From NCBI GenBank assembly GCA_003155565.1, contig PMDM01000190.1, forward strand, positions 244 to 12,315: 12,072 bases of DNA, written 5' to 3'. The DNA comes from Methylococcaceae bacterium. Its GTDB lineage: Bacteria > Pseudomonadota > Gammaproteobacteria > Methylococcales > Methylomonadaceae. Below, one piece after another: positions 1 through 7,561 of the stretch (its first letter is position 1; every line of letters starts with the position of its first letter). Under the pieces are notes generated by a model. It was not told the origin of the DNA, did not search any database, and saw only the letters and a list, made by a program, of their open reading frames with translations. Position numbers and translations under genes: made by a program.

Positions 1-650
1 CCATCATGATTACCGGCGATAACCGTTTGACGGCGGCGGCAATCGCGGCTGAAGCGGGCGTTGACGATTTTTTGGCGGAGGCAACCCCGGAAGCAAAACT
101 TAAGCTCATCCGCGAACAACAGGCGGAAGGCCGCTTGGTCGCGATGACCGGAGATGGCACCAACGATGCGCCTGCCCTGGCACAAGCGGATGTGGCAGTG
201 GCGATGAATTCCGGTACGCAAGCGGCCAAGGAAGCTGGCAATATGGTGGATTTGGACTCAAACCCTACCAAACTCATTGAAATTGTCAAAACCGGCAAGC
301 AAATGCTGATGACGCGCGGTGCTTTGACGACATTCAGTTTAGCGAATGACTTGGCGAAATATTTTGCGATTATCCCGGCCGCTTTTGCAAGCACTTACCC
401 AGAACTGGGCGCACTGAATATCATGGGCTTAAGCAGCCCATCCAGTGCGATTCTTTCGGCCGTTATTTTTAACGCCTTGATTATTGTTGCGCTGATTCCT
501 TTGGCACTAAAAGGCGTAACGTATCGGCCTCAAAGCGCGGAAGTATTATTGCGTAATAATTTATTGGTTTATGGCGGCGGCGGGGTTATTGTGCCATTCA
601 TTGGCATTAAGTTGATCGATCTCGGTTTGACTGCATTAGCATTCGTGTAA
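1..650 (+). CDS. kdpB: Potassium-transporting ATPase ATP-binding subunit KdpB, 3' part
   Basis: KdpB is the catalytic P-type ATPase subunit of the KdpFABC complex, which hydrolyses ATP in the cytoplasm to drive high-affinity K+ uptake through KdpA. Only about the last third is present: the frame (codons from base 3) is open at the left edge, so the phosphorylated Asp and the N-terminal membrane helices lie outside. Visible are the [10 protein letters not shown] segment, the hinge motif [11 protein letters not shown] (about bases 147-179) with the two Mg2+-associated aspartates typical of P-type ATPases, the [20 protein letters not shown] stretch characteristic of KdpB, and the C-terminal membrane helices (for example around [20 protein letters not shown]). 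It aligns with the E. coli KdpB C-terminus almost residue for residue, including the end. It ends TAA at 648-650, 13 nt before kdpC, so the two are one operon. Identification is essentially certain. Confidence 0.97.
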   Translation, partial: IMITGDNRLTAAAIAAEAGVDDFLAEATPEAKLKLIREQQAEGRLVAMTGDGTNDAPALAQADVAVAMNSGTQAAKEAGNMVDLDSNPTKLIEIVKTGKQMLMTRGALTTFSLANDLAKYFAIIPAAFASTYPELGALNIMGLSSPSSAILSAVIFNALIIVALIPLALKGVTYRPQSAEVLLRNNLLVYGGGGVIVPFIGIKLIDLGLTALAFV

Positions 651-652
651 TA

Positions 653-657
653 AGGAG
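653..657 (+). promoter_or_regulatory. Shine-Dalgarno sequence of kdpC
   Basis: AGGAG lies 6 nt upstream of the kdpC ATG, in the short kdpB-kdpC gap. It is the clearest ribosome binding site in the left half and fixes the kdpC start at 664. Confidence 0.8.
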
Positions 658-663
658 ACTGTT

Positions 664-1242
664 ATGACTCAGCACATAAAACCCGCATTACTCATGCTTT
701 TGTTTTTTACTGTTTTAACGGGCATCGCTTATCCGCTCTTGGTTACTTTCGGAGCGCAGGTTTTATTTCCTGCCCAGGCTAACGGCAGCTTGGTCATCAG
801 TGATAAGCAAATTATAGGGTCGGAATTGATCGGACAAACTTTCACCCGCCCTGACTATTTTTGGGGCAGGCCTTCTGCGACTTCGCCTAATCCTTATAAT
901 GCCGCCGCCTCTAGCGGTTCTAACCTGGGGCCAACCAATCCAACCCTGATGGAAGCGGTCAAGGCTCGGATCGCGGCTTTGCAAGCGGCCGATCCTGATA
1001 ATAAAGCACCAGTTCCGGTTGACCTGATCACCGCTTCAGGCAGTGGTTTGGATCCACACATTAGCTCTGCGGCGGCGGACTATCAAGTCAATCGTATCGC
1101 CAAGGCGCGTAAGATCGATCCGGGGAAGCTTCGGGAATTGGTGCAGTCACATACCGAGGGGAGGCAGTGGGGCTTGCTCGGAGAGCCACGAGTTAACGTC
1201 CTGAAATTAAATCTGGCATTGGATGCCTTAAGTCACCAGTGA
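664..1242 (+). CDS. kdpC: Potassium-transporting ATPase subunit KdpC
   Basis: KdpC is the small, single-span subunit of the Kdp K+ pump. It is anchored in the inner membrane with a periplasmic domain and assists assembly and function of KdpA and KdpB. The product is 192 aa, about the usual length (E. coli 190). One N-terminal membrane helix (residues about 8-28) is followed by the conserved periplasmic domain: ANGSL, the [20 protein letters not shown] block, [17 protein letters not shown], then [18 protein letters not shown] and the C-terminal [12 protein letters not shown]. All of these match the family. The ATG has a strong ribosome binding site and follows kdpB by 13 nt, so it is cotranscribed and probably induced by KdpE at a promoter outside the window. 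The C-terminus appears natural and not frameshifted. Its last codons overlap, in another frame, the beginning of a PepSY-like open frame. Confidence 0.97.
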   Translation: MTQHIKPALLMLLFFTVLTGIAYPLLVTFGAQVLFPAQANGSLVISDKQIIGSELIGQTFTRPDYFWGRPSATSPNPYNAAASSGSNLGPTNPTLMEAVKARIAALQAADPDNKAPVPVDLITASGSGLDPHISSAAADYQVNRIAKARKIDPGKLRELVQSHTEGRQWGLLGEPRVNVLKLNLALDALSHQ

Positions 1243-1483
1243 GGATGCGAACGATACCGACTTTACGCTGCCTCCCAGCAAGGTATACATCGAACTCTGC
1301 CAAAAAGAGGCGTTGCTCCTGCATCCGGGTGTGATTGAGAAAGAACGGATGCTGCATCGGCACAGAGATTTTCGGGTGGAATATGAGATACAGGCGCACG
1401 ACGGTGTGGAGTGGCTCGTGCTGTGCGACTTGACAACCGGGAAAGTCCTTCGTGAGCAAAAACTGGTCGACGACAAAATATGA
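1232..1483 (+). pseudogene. PepSY-domain protein remnant lacking a start codon
   Basis: A frame opens just after a TAA at 1229-1231, overlaps the end of kdpC, and runs 83 codons to TGA at 1481-1483. Its translation has a PepSY-like layout: a helix with EALLLHPGVIEKE, then a strand pair VEYEIQAHDGVEWLVLCD, then TTGKVLREQKLVD. PepSY domains usually sit in small exported proteins and are thought to inhibit peptidases or sense periplasmic conditions. Here there is no signal peptide and no usable start before the domain: the first candidates are TTG at codon 28, GTG at codon 34 and ATG at codon 40, which would cut into the domain, and none has a good ribosome binding site. I infer a 5'-truncated gene whose beginning was deleted up against kdpC. 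A functional product by read-through or a non-standard start is possible but unlikely. The domain call rests on pattern alone. Confidence 0.55.
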
Positions 1484-1507
1484 AAGGTTTTCCAGAAATC
1501 AGCGTAG

Positions 1508-1790
1508 ATTATTCTGGTAGCCTTAGCTATTGGACTGATCCTTTTCTTGATTTATCCCAATATCAAATCGTCCCTGGACGGCATTTAGTCTTCTCGGATG
1601 ATGATCACTCATGTGGGATTCGTTGAAGTAGTTCCGATTTTTTTGGCATTTATTGGCGGCGGAGTAGATCTTGTCTAGATTAGTATTCTTGTCTCTGTTC
1701 GCCGCCCTGGTTTCGGTGACCCTGTTTGGCAGAAATATGGCCTACGGCACTTTATTGTGGAAGAATATTCTTTCCAAAGGGCTCTCATAA
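1508..1790 (+). pseudogene. Broken small membrane-protein frames (unidentified)
   Basis: The 580-base stretch between kdpC and the next complete gene holds, after the PepSY remnant, a series of hydrophobic frames. In the same frame as the PepSY piece, bases 1508-1585 encode a likely membrane helix (VALAIGLILFLIYPNIK) ending at TAG 1586-1588. The frame resumes with ATG ATG at 1598 (MMITHVGFVEVVPIFLAFIG) up to TAG 1676-1678. The hydrophobic reading then continues one base shifted, from about 1671 to TAA 1788-1790, as LVFLSLFAALVSVTLFGRN and a Lys-rich tail. Read together, with one stop suppressed and one frameshift corrected, this would be a small protein of two to three membrane helices. I do not recognise the family. 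It could instead be two tiny overlapping membrane peptides. Decay of an old gene is the simplest reading. Confidence 0.35.
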
Positions 1791-1822
1791 AGCGAACTTG
1801 AACTAAGTTGATAGGCTAAAGT

Positions 1823-2731
1823 ATGGAACAAAAGACAAAAAAAATTTATGCTTTCTTGCCATGGGTACTGACTCTTGCTGTCTTGGGGGCATTCACACTC
1901 TATGGCACCATTTATAGAGTGGCTCCCAATCCATTCGAGACGAAATTTAAGAAGGTTGATTTGCTGTCAACAATGAGGATTCATCTTCTCGAAGCCAATG
2001 AGGCGGAAAAGAACGCTGTTCTGGCGATTACCGACGAGGAATCAGAAGCTTTTGCCGCCAAAGCTCGCCAAGCTGCCGATGGCGTGGAAAGCAATCGAAA
2101 GGAAATCGAATCCTTCATTCATCAAGAAAAACTTCCTCGAGAGACAGAGATAATTAATGAATTTAATTCTTGCTGGTCACAATATAGAAAATTAGACGAA
2201 ACAATTTTGGATCTTGCAGTTCAAAACACCAATCTAAAAGCCCAAAAGATCTCCTCCACGCAATGTGCACAAGAAATGGCACGTTTTGAAGAGAGCGTAA
2301 ACCACCTCATCCATCAAGGCAAAAATGTTAGTCAGTGTAACAACACAATCACACATTCCTATGAAGCCCTCACAGCCAGCCTGAAAATATTTGCTCTTCA
2401 CAAGCCTCATATTGAAGAGGCGGATGATAAACAGATGGATAAAATAGAGCAAAACATCAAGTCTTATGATGAATCAGCCAAGAAGGCTCTTGGCTCTCTT
2501 CGTAACATTGCCGATCTAAATGAAAATGCAGATCTGAAAAATGCAGAGTCTACATACAAACGATTCATGAACCTGACTGATGAGGTCTTGAGGCTTTCTC
2601 GGATGAATACGAATATCAAGTCAGCAGAACTATCCTTGGGAAAGAAAAGGCTGGTTTCTTCACAATGCCAGGAGATCCTCGCCACCCTCCAAGAGGCTGT
2701 TCAAGCCCAGCAGTCCAATGCTACCAGATAA
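1823..2731 (+). CDS. Membrane-anchored protein with two tandem four-helix-bundle sensor-like domains
   Basis: The 302-aa product has a short basic N-terminus, one hydrophobic helix (about residues 11-31) with no obvious cleavage site, then a long charged helical region predicted to be periplasmic. That region resembles the four-helix-bundle sensory domain of chemoreceptors and sensor kinases: residues 46-160 contain ANEAEKNAVL, an FxxxWxxYxKLD segment and NTNLKAQKISSTQC. A second copy seems to cover about 180-295, with YKRFMNLTDEVLRLSRMNTN and LVSSQC at matching places, so an internal duplication is likely. Cysteines at 148 and 282 occupy equivalent positions; others are at 117 and 172. No HAMP, kinase, methyl-accepting or DNA-binding domain follows: the protein ends at the second bundle. 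It lies between the kdpC region and kdpD on the same strand, so a role as a periplasmic partner of KdpD can be imagined but is inference. The ATG at 1823 has only a weak upstream AGG. Confidence 0.72.
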   Translation: MEQKTKKIYAFLPWVLTLAVLGAFTLYGTIYRVAPNPFETKFKKVDLLSTMRIHLLEANEAEKNAVLAITDEESEAFAAKARQAADGVESNRKEIESFIHQEKLPRETEIINEFNSCWSQYRKLDETILDLAVQNTNLKAQKISSTQCAQEMARFEESVNHLIHQGKNVSQCNNTITHSYEALTASLKIFALHKPHIEEADDKQMDKIEQNIKSYDESAKKALGSLRNIADLNENADLKNAESTYKRFMNLTDEVLRLSRMNTNIKSAELSLGKKRLVSSQCQEILATLQEAVQAQQSNATR

Positions 2732-2779
2732 GGGGATGCCTTTCCGTGTATCAAGACTTGGTGTGAATTTGGTATATGA

Positions 2780-2807
2780 GAAGCACACCACCTCCATGCT
2801 TCGAAGC
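2780..2807. repeat. Hairpin plus 10-bp palindrome upstream of kdpD
   Basis: GAAGCA at 2780-2785 pairs with TGCTTC at 2797-2802, and the latter runs into the perfect palindrome GCTTCGAAGC at 2798-2807. The 201-base gap between the helical-bundle gene and kdpD holds no convincing gene. This dyad could be an operator or RNA hairpin ahead of kdpD, but short palindromes of this size also arise by chance. Confidence 0.25.
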
Positions 2808-2932
2808 TGTGTTTGGAATACACTTTGTCTTGATTGGTGCCGTAAGTCTGTGCAGCCTGCTGGTGTAAATATCCCTGAAAAAGATCAGTTGGCGGTAACT
2901 TTAGAATGCACAATAAAAGTGAAACAATCATC

Positions 2933-5680
2933 ATGAACAGCAAACGCCCAAATCCTGATGCTTTACTTGCCCGTGTAAAACGAGATGAGCAACAGAGCAA
3001 ACGTGGACGGTTAAAAATATTTTTCGGGGCAGCTGCAGGTGTGGGTAAAACCTACGCAATGCTTTTGGCCGCCCACGGCATACGCCTGAAAGGAGTCGAT
3101 GTAGTCGTGGGGCTGGTTGAAACGCATGAGCGGCAAGAAACTATTGCCGTCTTACAAGGTTTGGATGTGCTGCCGCCGAAATTGGTGCAACATCGAGGTA
3201 CTGTGCAACGTGAGTTTGATTTAGACGGCGCACTAAAACGCAATCCGACTTTAATTTTAATCGATGAGTTAGCCCACAGTAATGCGGTAGGTTGCCGTCA
3301 CCCGAAACGCTGGCAGGATATTGACGAACTGTTGAAGGCAGGGATAGATGTCTACAGTACCCTCAATGTCCAGCATTTGGAAAGCCTGAATGACGACATC
3401 AATCAGGTTACCGGGGTACAGGTCTTGGAAACCATTCCCGATACGGTTTTCGAGCTTGCCGATGAAATTGAGCTGATTGATTTACCGCCCGATGACCTGT
3501 TGTTGCGGCTGAAAGAAGGCAAAGTTTACATACCTCAGCAAGTCGAACGGGCGATGCAAAACTTCTTCCGCAAAGGTAACCTGATTGCTTTGAGGGAACT
3601 GTCGTTGCGCCTTACGGCTGACCGGGTCGATGCCCAAATGCTGGATTATCGGGATGACAATGCAATACGCGATATTTGGCAGGTCGGCGAATGTATCTTG
3701 ATTTGTATCGGCCCTAACGCCATCGCGGAACGGCTGGTACGCGCCGGTAAACGCTTGGCGGCAAGCCTTCATGCACAATGTGTTGTGGCCTATGTCGAAA
3801 CGCCGAAACTTCAGCGGCTTCCTCCCGAACAACGCGATGAGGTATTGCGCGTACTGCGTTTTGCGGAAACGTTAGGCGCAGAGACTGCAACGCTATCTGG
3901 CTTGGTGATGAGTGAAGAAATATTGAATTTCGCCAAGAACCGTAATGTCACCAAAATTGTATTGGGAAAACCGAGCAGGAGGGGCTGGAAGCGTTGGTTA
4001 TTGGGTTCGATGGTCGATGTGCTAATTTCTGAGGCGCATAATATCAATATTTATTTATTGGGTAGTCCCGCTGGTTCAAAAAGTGACGGATTAACCCAGC
4101 TAAAGAATGGATCTAAAAATAAATCGACACGTTTTTACTATCCAAAGGGGGAAACCACAAAAAAGCGTTGGTTAGGCTTGTGGTGGGCGATAGGTGCGAC
4201 CGCATGCAGTAGTGTGATTAGCTGGCTGATGACGGGGCGGTTTGAATTAGCCAATATTGTAATGGTTTATTTACTGGGCGTGGTCTTTGTGGCTGCCCGT
4301 TTTGGCCGTGAAGCATCTATCCTGACCTCTTTTTTAAGTGTCCTGGCATTTGATTTTTTCTTTGTTACACCGTACTACACTTTTTCGGTTGAAGACGCGC
4401 AGTATTTAGTCACATTTGTGATTATGTTATTGGTTGGTATTATCATCAGTCATTTGACCAGTAATATGCGTGCTCAAACTAAAGTCGCCGCACATCGGGA
4501 AAGGCGTGCCAGTGTTCTCTATGCTTTAAGTGAGGAATTAGCAGTAAGCCGTACTTTAACCGAGACGGCAAAAATTGCCGCTCGTCATATTCAAGCAGAA
4601 TTCGGTGGCGCCAATGTGTTGTTGTTGCCTTCCGAGGGTGGTCGCATCGTTTATCCATTGGATACGCCATTGCCGGAATCTTTGAGGGATTGCGATCTTG
4701 GAGTGGCACAATGGGTATTCGATCACGGACAAATTGCAGGACAAGGCACTGACACGTTACCGGGTGCCAATGCCGTGTATTTCCCAATGACAGGCTTTCG
4801 GGGCGTTATTGGCGTGCTGGCTTTACGTGCCGCCAACTTACGACGGGTGTTCCTCCCTGAGCAACGTCGATTGCTGGATACCTTTCTCAATCAGATTGTG
4901 CAAACAATTGAACGCGTTCGGCTCTCGGAAGATGCACAACAATCTCAGGTGCAGATCGAATCGGAATCGTTACGTAATTCTTTGCTCAGTGCAATTTCGC
5001 ACGATTTACGGACACCGCTGGCATCCATCGTAGGAGCAGCCAGTACGCTAGTCGATAAGGATGCCCAACTTTCGCAAGCAGATCGGCAAGAATTAGGGCT
5101 TACGATTTACGATGAAGCCCTGCGAATGTCGAATTTAACCAACAACATCTTGGACATGGCACGCTTGGATGCTGGGAAAGCACAGCTAAACCGACAATGG
5201 TATCCCTTGGATGAAATCATCGGCGGCGCTTTAGCTCGACTACGTAAGAAACTTGATGGGCGGATAGTGAATACTAAACTTCCCGAAGGTTTATGTTTGG
5301 TACGTCTTGATGCGGTTTTGATAGAACAAGTGCTGATAAATTTATTGGAAAATGCTTGTAAATACACACCTACCAATAGTCCCATCGATATTTTAGCGGA
5401 ACGTTCAGTGAATACGCTAAAGATAAACGTGGCCGACCATGGACAGGGAATTCCCGTGGGTGAAGAAGAAAAATTATTCGATAAATTTTACCGGTTACAC
5501 AGGGAAGGCTCCCAAAGTGGCGTGGGCTTGGGGTTGTCAATATGTAAGGCGATAGTAATTGCCCATGGCGGCCTAATTGGGGCGAATAATCGCCCTGAAG
5601 GTGGGGCTGAATTTTATTTTGTCTTGCCTATGGATGAGGCATTGCCAGAATTAGAAGCTGAAGTTCATCAAGATGGATAG
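2933..5680 (+). CDS. kdpD: Sensor histidine kinase KdpD
   Basis: KdpD is the inner-membrane sensor kinase that responds to K+ limitation and phosphorylates KdpE. In the 915-aa form used here, the order is: N-terminal KdpD domain with Walker A GAAAGVGKT (residues 32-40) and Walker B LILIDELAH (Asp111); a universal-stress-like domain (about 250-370); four membrane helices (about 412-508); an Arg-rich segment (HRERRAS); a GAF-like region (about 530-660); the HisKA domain with phospho-acceptor His690 in ISHDLRTPLAS; and the ATPase domain with N box NLLENACKYTP (about 797-812), G1 DHGQGIP (835) and G2 GVGLGLSI (863). E. coli KdpD is 894 aa. I chose the ATG at 2933 because MNSKRPNPDALL aligns with the E. 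coli N-terminus. An in-frame ATG at 2906 would add 9 residues, and neither has a strong ribosome binding site. All catalytic motifs are intact. A 127-nt gap containing a repeat separates it from kdpE. Confidence 0.96.
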   Translation: MNSKRPNPDALLARVKRDEQQSKRGRLKIFFGAAAGVGKTYAMLLAAHGIRLKGVDVVVGLVETHERQETIAVLQGLDVLPPKLVQHRGTVQREFDLDGALKRNPTLILIDELAHSNAVGCRHPKRWQDIDELLKAGIDVYSTLNVQHLESLNDDINQVTGVQVLETIPDTVFELADEIELIDLPPDDLLLRLKEGKVYIPQQVERAMQNFFRKGNLIALRELSLRLTADRVDAQMLDYRDDNAIRDIWQVGECILICIGPNAIAERLVRAGKRLAASLHAQCVVAYVETPKLQRLPPEQRDEVLRVLRFAETLGAETATLSGLVMSEEILNFAKNRNVTKIVLGKPSRRGWKRWLLGSMVDVLISEAHNINIYLLGSPAGSKSDGLTQLKNGSKNKSTRFYYPKGETTKKRWLGLWWAIGATACSSVISWLMTGRFELANIVMVYLLGVVFVAARFGREASILTSFLSVLAFDFFFVTPYYTFSVEDAQYLVTFVIMLLVGIIISHLTSNMRAQTKVAAHRERRASVLYALSEELAVSRTLTETAKIAARHIQAEFGGANVLLLPSEGGRIVYPLDTPLPESLRDCDLGVAQWVFDHGQIAGQGTDTLPGANAVYFPMTGFRGVIGVLALRAANLRRVFLPEQRRLLDTFLNQIVQTIERVRLSEDAQQSQVQIESESLRNSLLSAISHDLRTPLASIVGAASTLVDKDAQLSQADRQELGLTIYDEALRMSNLTNNILDMARLDAGKAQLNRQWYPLDEIIGGALARLRKKLDGRIVNTKLPEGLCLVRLDAVLIEQVLINLLENACKYTPTNSPIDILAERSVNTLKINVADHGQGIPVGEEEKLFDKFYRLHREGSQSGVGLGLSICKAIVIAHGGLIGANNRPEGGAEFYFVLPMDEALPELEAEVHQDG

Positions 5681-5688
5681 TGTAGGTA

Positions 5689-5757
5689 GGGTAGGTAAGT
5701 CACGCAACACCCTGTTTTTAAAATTTTATCAGGCGCTTGGGCGCGACATAACCCACC
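5689..5757. repeat. Palindromic repeat, copy 1 (REP/MITE-like)
   Basis: A 69-bp imperfect inverted repeat occupies most of the kdpD-kdpE gap. The right end, GCGCGACATAACCCACC (5741-5757), read as its complement, matches the left end of the copy at 10393 in 16 of 17 positions. The left end (5689-5705) is more diverged and preceded by GTAGG-type repeats. The centre holds CCTG/CAGG arms around an AT-rich loop. It encodes nothing. Its effect could be to uncouple or process the kdpDE message. Confidence 0.65.
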
Positions 5758-5807
5758 ATCGAGATGCCGCTTATATTTAACTGTGTTATTTTCATTCCTT
5801 AAACAAA

Positions 5808-6515
5808 ATGGACAACCTAAAACCAATCATTGTAGTCATCGAAGATGATCCGCAAATCTGCCGATTTTTACGGACGAGCTTAAGTGCGAATGGTTTTACT
5901 TTATTCGAGGCGAATACCGGCGAACAAGGTCTGGTAGAAGTTTCCACCCGAAAACCTGATTTGGTCATTCTCGATCTGGGTTTGCCACGTATGGACGGAA
6001 TTGCTGTTATCCATAAAGTTCGTGAATGGTCTAGTGTGCCTATTATCGTGCTGTCAGCCAGAAGTCAGGAGCAAGACAAGATTACGGCATTGGATGGGGG
6101 AGCTGATGATTATTTGACCAAACCTTTCAGCATAGGCGAATTGTTGGCCAGGATACGTGTAGCCATCCGCCACTCAACCCAGTATAAACCAGGCAGTACG
6201 GAAACTGAATTTTGCGAGGGCGACTTGCGTGTTGATTTATCCCGTCGACGTGTTTTTATTGGTGAGCGGGAGATACGTCTAACACCCATCGAATATCGGC
6301 TTTTGAATGCCTTAATCCGCCATGCGGGAAAAGTAATGACGCATCGGCAATTGCTGTTAAATGTTTGGGGACCAGCCTATGTTGAACACGATCATTATGT
6401 CCGTATTTATATGGGGCAACTACGCCAAAAAATAGAAGCAGATTCTACCCAACCTCGTTATTTGCTCACTGAAACAGGCATCGGTTATAGGTTATCGTAT
6501 AGTGGGGATTTGTAA
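5808..6515 (+). CDS. kdpE: Response regulator KdpE (OmpR family)
   Basis: KdpE is the cytoplasmic response regulator that, when phosphorylated by KdpD, activates the kdp pump operon. The 235-aa product has a receiver domain (residues about 6-120) with acidic pocket EDD (12-14), phospho-acceptor Asp56 in LVILDLGLP, Ser83 in VLSARS and Lys105 in TKPF. A winged-helix OmpR-type DNA-binding domain (about 135-232) follows, with LTPIEYRLL, the recognition region around HRQLLLNVWGP, YVRIYMGQLRQK and the terminal ETGIGYRL. It matches E. coli KdpE over its length. In E. coli kdpD and kdpE are tightly coupled; here 127 nt including a palindromic repeat lie between them, and only a weak ribosome binding site precedes the ATG. 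It converges on cysB, with 83 nt between the stops. Confidence 0.96.
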   Translation: MDNLKPIIVVIEDDPQICRFLRTSLSANGFTLFEANTGEQGLVEVSTRKPDLVILDLGLPRMDGIAVIHKVREWSSVPIIVLSARSQEQDKITALDGGADDYLTKPFSIGELLARIRVAIRHSTQYKPGSTETEFCEGDLRVDLSRRRVFIGEREIRLTPIEYRLLNALIRHAGKVMTHRQLLLNVWGPAYVEHDHYVRIYMGQLRQKIEADSTQPRYLLTETGIGYRLSYSGDL

Positions 6516-6563
6516 AGCGCAAGATGTGCTGCAAGCCTCGAATGAGGATATGGTTGCACGGAA

Positions 6564-6575
6564 CTATACGTATAG
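6564..6575. repeat. Perfect 12-bp palindrome in the kdpE-cysB convergent gap
   Basis: CTATACGTATAG is its own reverse complement. It lies in the 83-nt space between the convergent stops of kdpE and cysB. Nearby, CCTC-GAAT-GAGG (6536-6547), flanked by GCAA/TTGC, could also fold. Neither has a following U-run, so a standard intrinsic terminator is not evident. This palindrome could still act as a weak bidirectional barrier or protein site. Confidence 0.3.
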
Positions 6576-6598
6576 GTCTATCCGATATTGTTTTACGG

Positions 6599-7558
6599 CT
6601 AAGCAGACAGATTAGATTTTGCGTGAGGTTTATACCCATTCATTTCCCTAATCCCATAAGAAGCTACTTTGTGCTGCGATGAAGTCTGTAGTTGGTCAAT
6701 AAAATAGCGCGTATAACTTGGCAAATAACTTTGTTTTAAATACGCGAATTTGGTCGTCGATGGCGGAATAAGATGCGCTAAATCCAATGCCACAAGATCG
6801 GAATCGATACCCGGCTCATAGGAGGGCCCAGCGATAATACCCACACCAAACCCCAGGCGGACGTAAGTCTTGATCACATCGGAATCGGCTGCCGCCAGCG
6901 TAATATCCAGATGGATATCTGCATTGTCAAAAGCTTTCTCGATATTACTGCGTCCGGTAAAACCCCTGCTGTAAGTCAATATAGGAAAAGTTGCCAGTCG
7001 CTGAAGCGTAATTGTACCGTTAGCCAGCGGATGGCTCTTAGGAACAACAACGATATGATGCCATTGGTAGCAAGGTTTAATGACAAGCTTTTCATCTTCA
7101 TCCATTTTTTCGGTGCAGATAGCGATATCGGCCTTATGTTGGTGCAACAGATTAATCAAATTACCCGGTGAGGATTGTTCGATATAGATTTTGATGCCAG
7201 GATATTTTCCCCTGAATTTGCTGATCGGTGTGGGCAAAAAATATTTCGCTTGTGTATGTGTGGTTGCGATGTGCAGCGTTCCATTACGGTTATCCAGAAA
7301 ATCATCAGCCAATGCCCGGATATTACGCTTGGCCTGGTTCACGGATGTCACTTCTTCCAGGATACGTATACCTAAGGGGGTAGGGCCGAGCAACCTTTTG
7401 CCATGCCGTTCAAATAAAGGCGTACCTATTTCATCCTCCAGCATGATCAATTGCCGGCTCACAGCAGATTGCACAATGTTCATCTTTTCGGCCACTTTGG
7501 TCAGGTTATAACCCGTTTCCTGTAGCAGGTGCAAAATTTCAAGCTGGTTTAAGTTCAT
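6599..7558 (-). CDS. cysB: CysB-type LysR transcriptional regulator
   Basis: CysB is the LysR-family activator of sulfate assimilation genes; its inducer in enterics is N-acetylserine or O-acetylserine, with sulfide or thiosulfate as anti-inducers. The 319-aa product (E. coli 324) has an N-terminal winged helix-turn-helix (about 1-60; core NLTKVAEKMNIVQSAVSRQL) and a periplasmic-binding-fold effector domain. Ligand-pocket signatures of CysB are present: IATTHTQAKYFLP with Thr100 and Thr102, Thr149 in AICTE, and GFTGRS with Thr201, equivalent to the sulfate-contacting threonines of enteric CysB. The paralogue Cbl is less likely but not excluded. It is the last gene of the sulfate operon: its ATG follows the cysA stop by 3 nt, so translation is probably coupled. 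This linkage suggests feedback, since the regulator is made along with the transporter it may control. Confidence 0.9.
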   Translation of the reverse strand: MNLNQLEILHLLQETGYNLTKVAEKMNIVQSAVSRQLIMLEDEIGTPLFERHGKRLLGPTPLGIRILEEVTSVNQAKRNIRALADDFLDNRNGTLHIATTHTQAKYFLPTPISKFRGKYPGIKIYIEQSSPGNLINLLHQHKADIAICTEKMDEDEKLVIKPCYQWHHIVVVPKSHPLANGTITLQRLATFPILTYSRGFTGRSNIEKAFDNADIHLDITLAAADSDVIKTYVRLGFGVGIIAGPSYEPGIDSDLVALDLAHLIPPSTTKFAYLKQSYLPSYTRYFIDQLQTSSQHKVASYGIREMNGYKPHAKSNLSA

Positions 7559-7561
7559 TAC

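Noticed and set aside
1193..1459. Minus-strand open frames opposite the end of kdpC and the PepSY remnant
   Set aside because: They are antisense to better-supported coding sequence, show low-complexity or unlikely composition and have no convincing start signals.
1480..1626. A 48-codon frame starting with an ATG that overlaps the PepSY stop (ATGA)
   Set aside because: The overlap looks like operon coupling, but the peptide (MKGFPEISVDYSG...) has no recognisable feature, there is no ribosome binding site, and it overlaps a different frame with clear membrane-helix character.
2718..2936. A 72-codon + strand frame spanning the gap before kdpD
   Set aside because: It overlaps the end of the helical-bundle gene and the start of kdpD, has no ribosome binding site and no recognisable protein character; the gap is more likely noncoding.
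6526..6559. Intrinsic terminator between kdpE and cysB
   Set aside because: The stem is short, its outer arms pair only with a bulge, and no U-run follows on either strand.
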